A stretch of DNA of 64,000 nt from Vulcanisaeta sp. JCM 16159 (lineage in GTDB: Archaea > Thermoproteota > Thermoprotei > Thermoproteales > Thermocladiaceae), in contig NZ_BBDN01000006.1 of NCBI RefSeq assembly GCF_001316265.1, positions 62,001 through 126,000 on the forward strand. The letters run 5' to 3'. Shown piece by piece: positions 32,257 to 41,250 of the stretch; position 1 is the stretch's first letter; each line of letters starts with the position of its first letter. The translations under genes and the position numbers were made by a program. The notes beneath the pieces are model-generated. The model was not told the origin of the DNA, ran no database searches, and worked only from the letters and a program-made list of their open reading frames with translations.

Positions 32257-33161
32257 GTGCTTGCATACATTGATTACCCCGAGTGGCGACGTTTAATCGA
32301 GGATTACACGGCACTGGACGATTTACTGATGAAAAACATGAAACAAGCCCTTTCGCTCATCGTGATGGTTGGTGGTGGTTATAATGAGTCAATTAACAGT
32401 ACGTTTTTAAGGGCTTGGAATGGCTTAACGGGTAATGAGGCTTTATCGAGGATGTTCATGCACTAGCCGTCCAGTATAGGAGGGGGTTGATTAGGGAGGT
32501 GGATCTGGCGGGGGCGTTAATTGATTTGCTTAGTAGGAGGAGTTTTTCCCTAGTCGACCTCATAATGATGAACAACTACCTCAAGCTTGTTAATGATATC
32601 AACATCTTGGACCTCGGGCTTGCCATATTTTATGAGAACCCCGAATCAATACTGGCTGGCGTTAGGGAACCCGCTGACCTAGTCCCGAATAAACTAGTTA
32701 GTAGGGAGCTCACGATCGACCTGGAGGCTAGGTGCATGGTTGTTAAGAGGTCGTTCTCTGTCCACCTATCCAGGCAGTACGAGTCCAGAATCTACGTGGT
32801 TGATTGGTCCAACCCCGGCTTAATACCATATAGTAAGTTCGCGATGTCCAGGGTTGAGGGTGTTGAGGTTTCGGACCCTGTCTTCTCGGCCATTATTAGG
32901 TTTGGTGTTAGGGCTGTGAGTAAGGCTGTTAGTAAGGACCTCATACTCACCTTACCAAAGCCCATGGATATTAAGACGGACACTGATTACTGCGTTGGTA
33001 ATGTCCTTGTCTCCTTACCGCAGAGCATGGGGCTTAGCGATTACTTGTCCCTAGTTGGTAAGTTAATGGGTATGGGATATAACGTGCGTAGGTCACCGTT
33101 TACCCGCGTTGATGAGCTTATTGAGCACTGTCTATCGAGTCGTGGGCAGGAAGTGAAGTGA
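32257..33161 (+). CDS. Hypothetical crenarchaeal protein (one frameshift)
   Basis: I do not recognise this protein. Two reading frames join near 32455 through DVHALAVQYRRGLIREVD, giving about 300 aa. It is soluble, mixed alpha/beta, without cysteine clusters or membrane helices. The N-terminal third is helical; the rest contains basic strands (VVKRSFSVHLSRQYESRIYVVDW). It is divergent from dephospho-CoA kinase and just upstream of a zinc-finger gene. Confidence 0.55.
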
Positions 33162-33240
33162 AAGTTTTGCTTAACTCTGTTACTCGCTATACACATGACT
33201 CTGGAAGTAATTTATTAATCGCAGAGAGAGTAATTAAGTG

Positions 33241-33537
33241 ATGAGTAGCTTCAGAAAACTTTCATTAATGAGGGTTAAGGGTTTAGTCATTGCCGTAGCC
33301 GTAATAAACGACGAAAGGCGTATTCTAATGAACAATGAGGCGTCTAAAGTGGTTAGGGAAGTGAATAGGTTGCTCGGACTTAGAAGGTGCTCAGTATGTG
33401 GCCATTGGGTAAGGCCTGAGGATCTTGGTTACGTGGAGATCGTGGGTAATAAGGTAACTAGGATCGTGTGTCAGGACTGCTTGGGAAGATCTTACTCGGC
33501 CATCGCCGAGCTAATGAATGAGTGCCTTACTAAGTAA
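33241..33537 (+). CDS. Small zinc-finger protein
   Basis: The protein is about 98 aa with a CSVCGHW ... IVCQDC pair, two CxxC half-sites about 35 residues apart that should bind one zinc ion. The N-terminal half is an unrecognised mixed segment. It lies 44 bp before truD on the same strand. Function unknown. Confidence 0.6.
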   Translation: MSSFRKLSLMRVKGLVIAVAVINDERRILMNNEASKVVREVNRLLGLRRCSVCGHWVRPEDLGYVEIVGNKVTRIVCQDCLGRSYSAIAELMNECLTK

Positions 33538-33581
33538 ATAAAATTCCTTAAAAGTCCTTATTATTTATCAAGGTCAGTAAG

Positions 33582-34930
33582 ATGCCGTTATTATCTGAGG
33601 CCTGGCTTGATAGGTATGTTGGGATGAATTACTATGTAACGGATTGTGAGGGCATTGGTGGTAGGATTAAGGAGAGACTTGAGGACTTCATAGTTGAGGA
33701 GGTGCTGATTGATGGGCAGGTCGTGCCCACCAGCGTCACTGGCAAACCATTACCTAAGATCGTTGGTAAGCCGGGGCCTTGGGTCTGGATGATTATTGAG
33801 AAGAGGGGTATCGACGCAATAACACTATCGTTGATAATAAGTAGGAAGCTTGGTGTTGGCTCTCGTGACATAAGCTTTGGTGGACTTAAGGATGCGGTGG
33901 CCATCACATCACAGGTGGTCTCTGTACGTGGGGTCTCAATTAATGAAGTACCCAGCAACTTCGGCAGAGACATCAAGGTACTTAGCGTGGTAAGTATGGA
34001 TAGGGCCTTCACAACTGGCGATATTTGGGGCAATGAATTCACCATAAGGGTTAAGAACATTGACCCATCCAGGAAGGACAACATTAACTGCATGATTAAT
34101 CAACTGATGGAGAGGGGTTTACCCACATACTATGGTTATCAAAGATTCGGCTTAAAGAGACCGAACTCCCACGTTATAGGTAAGCACATTATTTTTGGTG
34201 AGTTTGAGGATGCCGTCAATGAATTGCTGGCTCATACTTACCCAATGGAACCCCCAAGGATTAGGGAAGTCAGGGAACTCATCGCGAGGACTGGTGATTA
34301 CTCAAAGGCACTTGAATTAATGCCCAAGAGCTATAGGTATTACCCTGAAAGGCTGTACTTAGGCAATTGGCCAGTAACCCCAGGGATTTTGTGAATGCCC
34401 TAAGGAAGTTACCCCGTGAATTATTAAACCTCTACGTTGAGTCCTACCAATCATACCTATTCAACCTAGCCCTGAGTGAGCGGATAGGCAGGGGTTTACC
34501 AATAAATAGGGCGCTGCCTGGTGATATTGTTGCACTGCTTGATGAGCATGGATTACCGACCAAGCATGTAATTCATGTAAATGAGACTATGGTTGATAAG
34601 GTCAATGAATTAGTGATAAAGGGACGCGCAATCCCCGTGGGGCACTTAGTAGGTTATAATACCAAGTTTCCACCCGGTATTCAGAGTGATATAGAGCTTA
34701 ATGTGCTTAGGAGGGAGGGTGTGGATTTATTGATGTTTATGGTTAAGTCAATACCAAGATTATCAGTCAGGGGTGGTTATAGACCGTTATTTACTAAGCT
34801 CGTTATCATTGGTATTAACCTGGTTAATTACGAATTGAACATAGTCTTCAGACTACCCCGCGGTAACTACGCCACGGTATTCCTCAGGGAATTAATGAAG
34901 AGTAAACACCCTGAGATTGATTTCACGTAA
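33582..34930 (+). CDS. truD: tRNA pseudouridine synthase TruD (one frameshift)
   Basis: TruD converts uridine 13 of tRNA to pseudouridine. The catalytic aspartate motif is in FGGLKDAVAITSQVVSV. Other family segments are RLEDFIVEEV, GLPTYYGYQRFG and LYVESYQSYLFNLALSERI. An indel near 34370 separates the two frames; the second begins LASNPRDFVNALRKLPREL. Corrected length is about 448 aa, normal for archaeal TruD with its insertion domain. Confidence 0.9.
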
Positions 34931-34988
34931 TCTTAGTCATATTTATGACTAAGAAATGATATTAAAGGCAAAGTAATGACGTAACCAG

Positions 34989-35651
34989 ATGCAACCAATA
35001 CTACTGGGAATACCTGGGCTTGAGTATCAGGGATTCATGGAGTGCGAGACCAACCTCCTACTGTCATTAATGAACTCAATAGAGAGGGGCGTCACGGAGA
35101 ATAGAAAGCCGCAATACCCTGACAAGTCATGGTGGTCCGTACTGATGATGGAGCCGGTGAAGGAAGTGCCGAGTATAGACCCAATGCAGGCACCACTTGT
35201 TAAGTTAACCAGGGCATCACTAATAAACATACCAATCACCGACCCAACATATGGCAAATACAGCATTAAGATGAACCAGGAGGTGGATCCAACAACAGAG
35301 ATAAACAATGTGATAAGCTCAGTAATGGTCGAGGCCCAAACAAAGCCCGTAATAGCATCAATCAACGCACTCGATAGATTCCTACATCTAAAGCCACAAA
35401 TGAAGTGCGAAATCTATAACCAGCTCGATAGGGCATTGAGGAATTTAATCCTGAGAAACGACATAACACACATGATACTGTTCTCGCCATACGGCAATCC
35501 GCAGGGACCTGAGGAGGGCAATCACTCGGATTACGGTGTTTACATAGCCACGGTAACAAGACCTAGGCATGAGGATACCGTAAAGGTTCACGAAATAGGC
35601 TACTTATTCAACCAGGCTGTTGAGGATATAATGACGAGCCAAGGCCTTTAA
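34989..35651 (+). CDS. Hypothetical protein
   Basis: I do not recognise this 220-aa soluble protein. It has a central helical part (NNVISSVMVEAQTKPVIASINALDRFL) and a C-terminal YGVYIATVTRPRHEDTVKVHE stretch of beta character. No metal or nucleotide motif is visible. It lies between truD and the tRNA-Thr gene. Confidence 0.5.
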   Translation: MQPILLGIPGLEYQGFMECETNLLLSLMNSIERGVTENRKPQYPDKSWWSVLMMEPVKEVPSIDPMQAPLVKLTRASLINIPITDPTYGKYSIKMNQEVDPTTEINNVISSVMVEAQTKPVIASINALDRFLHLKPQMKCEIYNQLDRALRNLILRNDITHMILFSPYGNPQGPEEGNHSDYGVYIATVTRPRHEDTVKVHEIGYLFNQAVEDIMTSQGL

Positions 35652-35751
35652 ACCCTTGGTCTGAATAAGGGTACCTGCATTAATTACTAAGATCAACAAT
35701 TTCATGAACGAGTGATTTAACAATCACAATCAATCGATAAGGGATAAGTCA

Positions 35752-35764
35752 CGAAAAACTTAAA
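35752..35764 (+). promoter_or_regulatory. BRE/TATA-like promoter of tRNA-Thr
   Basis: GAAAAACTTAAAA lies 26-38 nt before the tRNA 5' end, fitting an archaeal purine-rich BRE followed by a TATA box. Confidence 0.45.
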
Positions 35765-35789
35765 ACTCATGCGGCGCAGCAATTGCTCA

Positions 35790-35884
35790 GCCCGGTAGCT
35801 CAGCCCGGTCGGAGCGCCCTGGGGCGAAAGCCCCGTGCAAGCCTCGTAAGCGGGAGGTCCCGGGTTCGAATCCCGGCCGGGGCT
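35790..35884 (+). tRNA. tRNA-Thr(CGT) with a non-canonical intron in the anticodon stem
   Basis: The D arm is GCTC...GAGC, the T arm is CCGGG TTCGAAT CCCGG, the 3' acceptor strand is CCGGGGC with discriminator T, and an encoded CCA follows at 35885. Removing 35820-35840 (21 nt, containing a GGGGC-GAAA-GCCCC hairpin) joins CCC to GC and forms a perfect 5-bp anticodon stem CCCGC/GCGGG. The loop is then CTCGTAA, so the anticodon is CGT (threonine). The intron sits between positions 29 and 30, not 37/38, as is common in Thermoproteales. The 5' acceptor strand reads GCCCGG where GCCCCGG is needed, so one C is missing, probably a sequencing error. Confidence 0.85.
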
Positions 35885-35889
35885 CCACA

Positions 35890-36330
35890 CTTGTTAAGGA
35901 GGTTTAGTTTTTGTTTTATTGAACCTGTGAGCTTTGGTTGGTGTTGGGTCCTCGAGGCCCCTGTGTTTGGTCCTAAGCTCAATACAGCCATCATTATTCA
36001 CGTGGACGCTCATTTTAATACCAACAACCTCAATTGATGACCTGCCCAGGGACCTAACGTTCACATTAGCCAGCGCCACTAGTTCCTGGGCTTCCCAGCA
36101 CCGGGCAATTAACTGAAACCCTTGACCAAAGCCTTGATCGAGAGATCACCAAGCATTTGTTTGATGAGGTCAACGGCCCTCGAGGACTTAATCACGTATG
36201 CTATTTCACACTTTCCATAATCCTCCCTGGATCCCAAGTCCTCAAGCCTCTTGATAGTTCCACCCCACATTTCAACGCACCCATGTAGAGCCTAATCATC
36301 ACCTAAACTGCAAACAATAGGAATGCCATG
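35890..36330 (-). pseudogene. Unrecognised gene remnant beside tRNA-Thr
   Basis: On the minus strand, several frames with coding character follow one another: TIKRLEDLGSREDYGKCEIAY, SSRAVDLIKQMLGDLSIKALVKGF, then RCWEAQELVALANVNVRS and SIEVVGIKMSVHVNNDGCIELRTKH, ending at TAA near 35898. At least two shifts are needed to join them and no clear start is visible. It may be a member of a repeated Thermoproteales family (PaREP-like), but I cannot confirm this. It is either a frameshifted gene or a decaying one. Confidence 0.4.
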
Positions 36331-36483
36331 AAATCATCATTGAATCAACCACCCCTAATGATTACCTGAGGTCACTGCGTAACTAACCCTGTCTCTTAAT
36401 GTGATCATGAAGTTTATTTATGATGCCCGCGATTACATCATTAACTCATTGTGGGTCTTACCCAATAAGAGTTCCGTCGTGAA

Positions 36484-37038
36484 TCACGCGGTTTTACCCC
36501 TCAGTATCCTCATGACCTCCCAGTTTTTCGTGGGCTTTGTTTCTATCAATAATTCCCTAACCTCATCATTACAGGCGAGTAGGCCTTTACGGTGGTTTCC
36601 TGCCCGGTCCTTATTACGTATATGGTTGTGCCGCCCTGGACGACCTTATTCACCACGGTCTCATTATTGCCAGGTATTAATAACTCATTATCGAGGCACT
36701 CAGCCCTCACTATTGCCGCGTACACGGTTTTCATGAGCTCACTATACAATCGACTTATGATAACTGCACCAATGTGGGTGCACAACCCCCTGCTCTCGCC
36801 CCAGGCACTTACCTGACAATCGCAGGTGTATCTGCCGTTCACGAACCTAACCATGTACTGAGGCAGCTTGTCGCCCATTGACGGCTCACCCCTGACAACC
36901 CACGTATCACCACCCAAGGCCCTAACGCTATTGCTCAGGAATCTTCTGAGTGACCTCCTTACCCAGGACCTTGACTTGCCTGGTACCTAATCCTTAACTC
37001 CTCGATTACTGCCCTGATAACCTGCCTATCTATTCCAT
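36484..37038 (-). CDS. SWIM zinc-finger protein (two or three frameshifts)
   Basis: The core reads MVRFVNGRYTCDCQVSAWG...LCTHIGAV, the CxC...CxH pattern of a SWIM zinc finger, which binds DNA or protein. Upstream, other frames give GKSRSWVRRSLRRFLSNSVRALGG and DRQVIRAVIEELRIRY, so the gene probably starts at ATG 37038. Downstream, the frame changes near 36575 to ACNDEVRELLIETKPTKNWEVM, ending at TGA 36484. Corrected length is about 185 aa. Unknown role; in this setting it may be part of an accessory element. Confidence 0.6.
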
Positions 37039-37074
37039 ACCCACTGCCTTATTTTAAGTAATTATCTAATGACC

Positions 37075-37695
37075 TTATCGGTTAGTTTTTACCAACCTCC
37101 TCCTAAGCACCTCCCTAACACTGCCTATTGCACTTTCAATACTTGAGGAGTCTATGTCGTAACCCTTATCCCTCCATATGCTCAATGCCCTACTTATTGA
37201 CCCCTCGATGTAGTCGACCTTATCCATGAGAACCCTCAGGGTGATGCCCCTAGCCCTGCTTGCACTCATCAGTGTTTTCATGATTATGACCATTGCCGAG
37301 TCGTAGATAGCCCTCAAAGCCTTGATCACGAATTCCCTATTTAGTGGCCTCACGAAGTACGCCATGTCCCTATACTCATGGCGTGATAGGGCACTTGCTA
37401 GGTCGCCCAGCATTGACGCGTCGGGTAGTAGGTATGTGGAGTTGTCAATCCTTGGGCAAAGCATTAGCGTTGCTGTTTCCTTAATCATTGAGTATATGTG
37501 GGTCTCATAACCAGGTATATCAAAGGTCCAAAGAACAAGGTCTCCATCATCATTCGTAATCACGAAGTACTGCAAATCCCTCCTCAACTTAATGGCTAGG
37601 GTCTCATGGACATCCCTAACATCATCAACACCCTTATACCTACCCTCAAAGCTCCTCGAGGACTTACCGCGTGTGTAGCCAGTGACTATGTACAT
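37075..37695 (-). CDS. Hypothetical protein
   Basis: I do not recognise this 206-aa soluble protein. The N-terminal half is beta rich (LQYFVITNDDGDLVLWTFDIPG); the C-terminal half is helical and basic, ending RRRLVKTNR. It lies in the accessory stretch between the SWIM gene and the repeat-flanked AbrB-like gene, all on the minus strand. Confidence 0.5.
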   Translation of the reverse strand: MYIVTGYTRGKSSRSFEGRYKGVDDVRDVHETLAIKLRRDLQYFVITNDDGDLVLWTFDIPGYETHIYSMIKETATLMLCPRIDNSTYLLPDASMLGDLASALSRHEYRDMAYFVRPLNREFVIKALRAIYDSAMVIIMKTLMSASRARGITLRVLMDKVDYIEGSISRALSIWRDKGYDIDSSSIESAIGSVREVLRRRLVKTNR

Positions 37696-37800
37696 CAGGG
37701 TTAAAATAGCAGAGATTTATAAATTTTACTCTAATAAAGAATAGAAACATCAGTGAAAGTATTGGTGAAGCATCTATTTATTAGTGGTGTGTTAAAGTTT

Positions 37801-37850
37801 GGGCAGGCAGAGTGGAGGTAAGATTATTCTCACCTCCACTCTTCAGGTCC
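37801..37850 (-). repeat. Palindromic repeat copy 1 (inverted orientation)
   Basis: The arms AGAGTGGAGGT (37809-37819) and ACCTCCACTCT (37832-37842) form an 11-bp hairpin around a 12-nt centre. Read on the minus strand it matches copies 2 and 3, including the centre GAGAATAATCTT and the flank CTGCCTGCCCAA. It lies 13 bp after the AbrB-like stop codon. Confidence 0.9.
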
Positions 37851-37863
37851 AAAAAATGTTCAA

Positions 37864-38253
37864 TTACTCAACATCTTGCTCGCCCTCACTCAATTCCTTA
37901 ATCTCCTCACCACCTTCCCTCTCACTCAGCTCCAGGTATATCAATGCCTCAACCTTATCCTTATTATTCAAGCCTAGGTTCTCTATTACGGTGGTTGGTA
38001 GGCTCGCACCGTACTGCGACTTGTGTATCCTCCTTATGTTTCCCTCATAGGCCATGTACCTATTATCCTTAAACAACCAAATCCTCACTGGCGCCCCATT
38101 CCTGAAGCCAAAGTACTTAACGGTGGTCGGCAGTGGTATGTAGGCATTAATCACCTTATACTCCCTATCACCAACCCTCCTACTACTCTCATAAATCCTA
38201 ACCCTAGCCCTAACCCAAACAGCATTACCAAAACCAATATCAAGCACAGTCAT
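37864..38253 (-). CDS. AbrB/SpoVT-like DNA-binding protein
   Basis: The protein has two swapped-hairpin-like halves: INAYIPLPTTVKYFGFRNGAPVRIWLF and, later, YGASLPTTVIENLGLNNKDKVEAL, both with the PxxxxxxLGxxxGDxV-like pattern of AbrB/MazE folds. The tail is very acidic. I start it at ATG 38253 because a TATA-like box lies about 25 nt before it; ATG 38295 would extend it through that box. The gene is enclosed by inverted copies of a palindromic repeat at 37801 and 38303. It probably binds DNA, perhaps the repeat itself (inference). Confidence 0.65.
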   Translation of the reverse strand: MTVLDIGFGNAVWVRARVRIYESSRRVGDREYKVINAYIPLPTTVKYFGFRNGAPVRIWLFKDNRYMAYEGNIRRIHKSQYGASLPTTVIENLGLNNKDKVEALIYLELSEREGGEEIKELSEGEQDVE

Positions 38254-38275
38254 ACAGTATAGCCAGGAAGGCCGC

Positions 38276-38283
38276 CTTAAATC
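38276..38283 (-). promoter_or_regulatory. TATA-like box for the AbrB-like gene
   Basis: On the minus strand ATTTAAG lies 23-30 nt before ATG 38253 and about 20 bp inside repeat copy 2. The spacing fits a leaderless transcript and puts the palindrome just upstream of the promoter. Confidence 0.45.
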
Positions 38284-38302
38284 CCTGACCATCATGCAGA
38301 GG

Positions 38303-38364
38303 TCGAGACTTGGATATGCAGAGTGGAGGTGAGAATAATCTTACCTCCACTCTGCCTGCCCAAC
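38303..38364 (+). repeat. Palindromic repeat copy 2
   Basis: Arms GCAGAGTGGAGGT (38318-38330) and ACCTCCACTCTGC (38343-38355) surround GAGAATAATCTT. The left flank TCGAGACTTGGATAT and the right flank CTGCCCAAC are shared with copy 3 at 43206, and both are followed by a TTCCCCAA word. Oriented opposite to copy 1, it lies upstream of the AbrB-like gene. Confidence 0.92.
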
Positions 38365-38454
38365 ATGTTCAGTTCCCCAAATAGTAATGCCACGGCCATT
38401 GATCACTGAATTGGCAATTAATGTTTTTAAGGGTTGCCGTGTTAAATCGTGTTG

Positions 38455-39004
38455 ATGACTGATGAGTGGTTGATTAGGGATGTTAGGGGTGTTTTGGAGA
38501 GGATTGATAGGGTTGGGCTTGGGTTTAGGGTTCAAAATCCCAGGTTGCTCGTTGTTATTTTTTTATGACCTGTACTGCCCAGGCTGTGCCCTACTCGAGG
38601 ATGAGGCCGGTGATTACCTAGTTGAGTTGTACAGGAGTGGTAAGGCATCGCTTTACTTCGTTGATTACCCAGTGCACAGGGGTGTTGAGAAGCTCCACGC
38701 GACCTTCAGGTGTATCTATAGGAGGGACCCGATGGTCTTCCTGGAGGTCCTAAAGAGGCATTACGAGGCTTACCTGAGCGGTAAGTTGAAGGGTGAGGAG
38801 GCCGTTGCGGAGGCTGATGGCGATTGTGTAAATGAGGAGCTTCAGAGGGTTATGGAGGCTAAGTCCGTGGCGAAGGAGTTGGGTGCCCCGGGTACACCGA
38901 CGATGATAGTTGGCAATTTGAATAGGAATATTGGGCAGGGAATATTTGGTTACCCAGGTATTATGAAATTGGCGAAGATAATTGAGGACTTCTACATCTA
39001 TTAA
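38455..39004 (+). CDS. DsbA/FrnE-like thioredoxin-fold protein (one frameshift)
   Basis: From ATG 38455 the first frame encodes 37 residues; a T run at 38558 has seven T bases where six restore VVIFYDLYCPGCALLEDEAG. The YCPGC pair is a CxxC redox motif placed right after the first strand, as in DsbA-type oxidoreductases. The cis-proline loop is GAPGTPTMIVGN. There is no signal peptide, so the protein should be cytosolic. Length about 183 aa. A TATA-like word (TTTTTAAGG) about 25-33 nt upstream supports the start. Confidence 0.75.
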
Positions 39005-39007
39005 AAC

Positions 39008-39580
39008 TCACCTATGGCGGAATTTGGTCATCGGCGTGTACCTCCTCCTAACTTGCAGTAGGGCTATTAGTATTAATGTGTTGCCCAGGGCGTTTATTGC
39101 CGTGCCGATCTCCATGGCGCCAGATATCAGCGTTAACCACATTATAACCGCAATTATTGATACCAGTACACCAGCCTTACCGACGTTACTCCTAAATTGA
39201 TTAACAACCATGTAGGCACCAATGTAGCTAGCCACTGATAGACCCAACACTGTACTCACGGTTACTAGGAATAACACGGCAGCCGCGGTATCGCTACCAT
39301 ACATATAGAGTAGGTAGGAAAATGCCAGTAATGGCACTGCAATGAATATCAGGTACCTGTAAATCGTTGATAACCTACATACACCTCTATTAACTATGCA
39401 GACTCCATTCCAACCAAACATCTCAATACCAATCCAAAGGGTTGCCACAATCAACTGAAGCGCATCATTAACTAAGTCCGTGAACCCCATAAGAAGTAAT
39501 GCCTTTAGTATTACGTCAAGTACTAAACCGTATATGACGGCAGTTAAACCCTCATAAACACCCCTTATGATGTTCATCAA
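39008..39580 (-). CDS. Hypothetical multi-pass membrane protein
   Basis: This 190-aa protein has about six hydrophobic helices and a basic C-terminus (QVRRRYTPMTKFRHR). I do not recognise a family. It is convergent with the DsbA-like gene (3-bp gap) and lies just downstream of the nuo genes on the same strand. Confidence 0.5.
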   Translation of the reverse strand: MMNIIRGVYEGLTAVIYGLVLDVILKALLLMGFTDLVNDALQLIVATLWIGIEMFGWNGVCIVNRGVCRLSTIYRYLIFIAVPLLAFSYLLYMYGSDTAAAVLFLVTVSTVLGLSVASYIGAYMVVNQFRSNVGKAGVLVSIIAVIMWLTLISGAMEIGTAINALGNTLILIALLQVRRRYTPMTKFRHR

Positions 39581-39613
39581 CGTTTTAAAAATAATCGATA
39601 GTTTTAAGCAATA

Positions 39614-40896
39614 TCATTTCAGGCTAAGTATTAGGTAATTGATCAGTTTCATTTTAATTAGTGGAACCACTAACCAGTAGGGTGGTATTATTGTTGATAA
39701 CGTAAGTATTGTAAACACGATGATCAAGCCCTCGGCCAACCCACCCTTCCAACCAGTCCCTAACTCCCTGGCGAGCTCACGTAGTAGGCACCGAGATTAC
39801 GGAGTTAATGACCAGGAGAACCGCTAGCCAGGTAAGGTTGCCATAAACCAGCGCCAATATTATGTATAGCTTCGACCAGAAGCCCAGGAGTGGTGGCGTT
39901 CCTATAAAGGCCAGGGATATCAACCAGGTACTCACTGCATTGTTGCCCTTTGAGAATACGGTGTTAAAGAAGCCCATTTTACCAACCGCGTTCATGAACA
40001 ATTGTAGTAACAAGCCAATAAATGCAAAATCAAGGGTTGCCCCCATCTCCTGGGCGCCCATTATTGCTGCCGCGAAGGCAGCCATTACATAGCCCATGTT
40101 GGCTATTGAGGAGTAGGCGAGGACTCTCGGACTCTCCCTACTTGTTAACGCGCCTATGTTGCCTAGGAACATCGATATTGTTGCGAAGGCGCCGGCTATG
40201 TAGGTAGGTAGTACGGTGATACCCCATAGAGGCTCATTGTGGTCAGCGTTATCTTCACGGCAACAATGAATGGGGCTATCTTGGCTATTGAGGCTATTAT
40301 TGCGACGGGTATTGGGTTGCCTGCCGTGAACACGTCGGCACCCACTCATGCATTGGGGCCGCGCCAACCTCTAGGGATAGGCCGAGAAGTAATAGGGAGA
40401 AGCCTATTATGTACGTTATTAATGACGGGCCTGAACTAATTATTATTGCGCCCACGAAAAAGAGTACCGTGGCTATTATCATGTTGACCACGTACTTAAC
40501 ACCAATCTCAATGCTAATGCTTGGGTCACCCATTAGGATCAGTAGGTACGTTGGCGCTGAGACTAGCATCAACGACAGTAGTGTTAGGGCTAGGTTGCTT
40601 GTGTATAGGGCCAATACCGTGGCTATTATCATTATTGAAATGAGCATGTAGTCAATGCCTCTTATGGATGATTTTACTCTCATTAACGTGATTAATCCAA
40701 GTATGCCAATAACCACGAGGAAAGCCACGTAGACCAGGAGATGAATATCTGGGGTCATGAGGAGAATTAGCATTGATATTAATGGCACTACCCAAGAATA
40801 CCTCCTGGCACCCTCACTTAGGAGCAGAGGCGCTGTGCCAACCGTGTTTATTACTGTTGAGGCGAGGAGGATGTATATGTAGGGAATAGTCATCAT
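39614..40896 (-). CDS. nuoN: NADH dehydrogenase-like proton-pumping subunit N (about three frameshifts)
   Basis: This is an antiporter-like membrane subunit of complex I (NuoN family). The first frame covers the N-terminal helices to VGAAPMHEWVPT, a conserved loop before the pumping helices. The second contains SIFGNIGAL-like SMFLGNIGALTSRESPRVLAYSSIANMGY and FFNTVFSKGNNAVSTWLISLAFIGTPPLLGFWSKLY, hallmark segments. The last frame (ELARELGTGWKGG to LILSLK) ends at TGA 39614. Breaks are near 40320, 39785 and 39780. Total about 427 aa, with a terminal end shorter than bacterial NuoN. Cotranscribed with nuoK and nuoJ. Confidence 0.85.
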
Positions 40897-40917
40897 GCAC
40901 CACCCCAGGTACTAAAT

Positions 40918-41250
40918 TTAGGTATTACTCTTTGTCTCGACATACTGCTCACCACCAGCCTTAATCTCCTCAACCCTTACCGACCTCCTGATTCTATCCA
41001 TTGCCATTATCGCTATTATTAACGTCATGAATTCCGTGGATGATGAGAGAATAACGACAATAAGTATTCCAAAGGCAATGACAGGGCTTACAGTGAATAA
41101 TGGTATTAAGGTTAGGAATATCGCATTGAACATGAGCTCAAGAGATATCAAAATCCTAATTAAGTCATTAGCCCTCAATGCGCTGTAGTAGCCAGTCATT
41201 AGTATTATGGATGCGAACCCATACAGTATGGCCGCATTCACGACCTCCAT
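40918..41250 (-). CDS. nuoK: NADH dehydrogenase-like subunit K
   Basis: This 110-aa three-helix subunit has GYYSALRANDLIRILISLELMFNAIFLTL, including the intramembrane glutamate of NuoK, followed by a third helix and a charged tail. Its ATG at 41250 overlaps the nuoJ end by 13 nt. Longer upstream reading in the same frame only overlaps nuoJ and is not used. Confidence 0.85.
   Translation of the reverse strand: MEVVNAAILYGFASIILMTGYYSALRANDLIRILISLELMFNAIFLTLIPLFTVSPVIAFGILIVVILSSSTEFMTLIIAIMAMDRIRRSVRVEEIKAGGEQYVETKSNT

Noticed and set aside
35788-35890. Attachment-site duplication of the tRNA-Thr 3' end
   Set aside because: I found no second copy of the T-arm/acceptor sequence within the following kilobases.
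35783-36116. Several open frames over tRNA-Thr and just downstream on both strands
   Set aside because: They translate the tRNA and its GC-rich arms; the tRNA structure explains the sequence.
37799-38050. Plus-strand open frame beginning in repeat copy 1, and a similar minus-strand one in copy 3
   Set aside because: Both start with the same peptide only because they translate the palindrome; no conserved protein follows.
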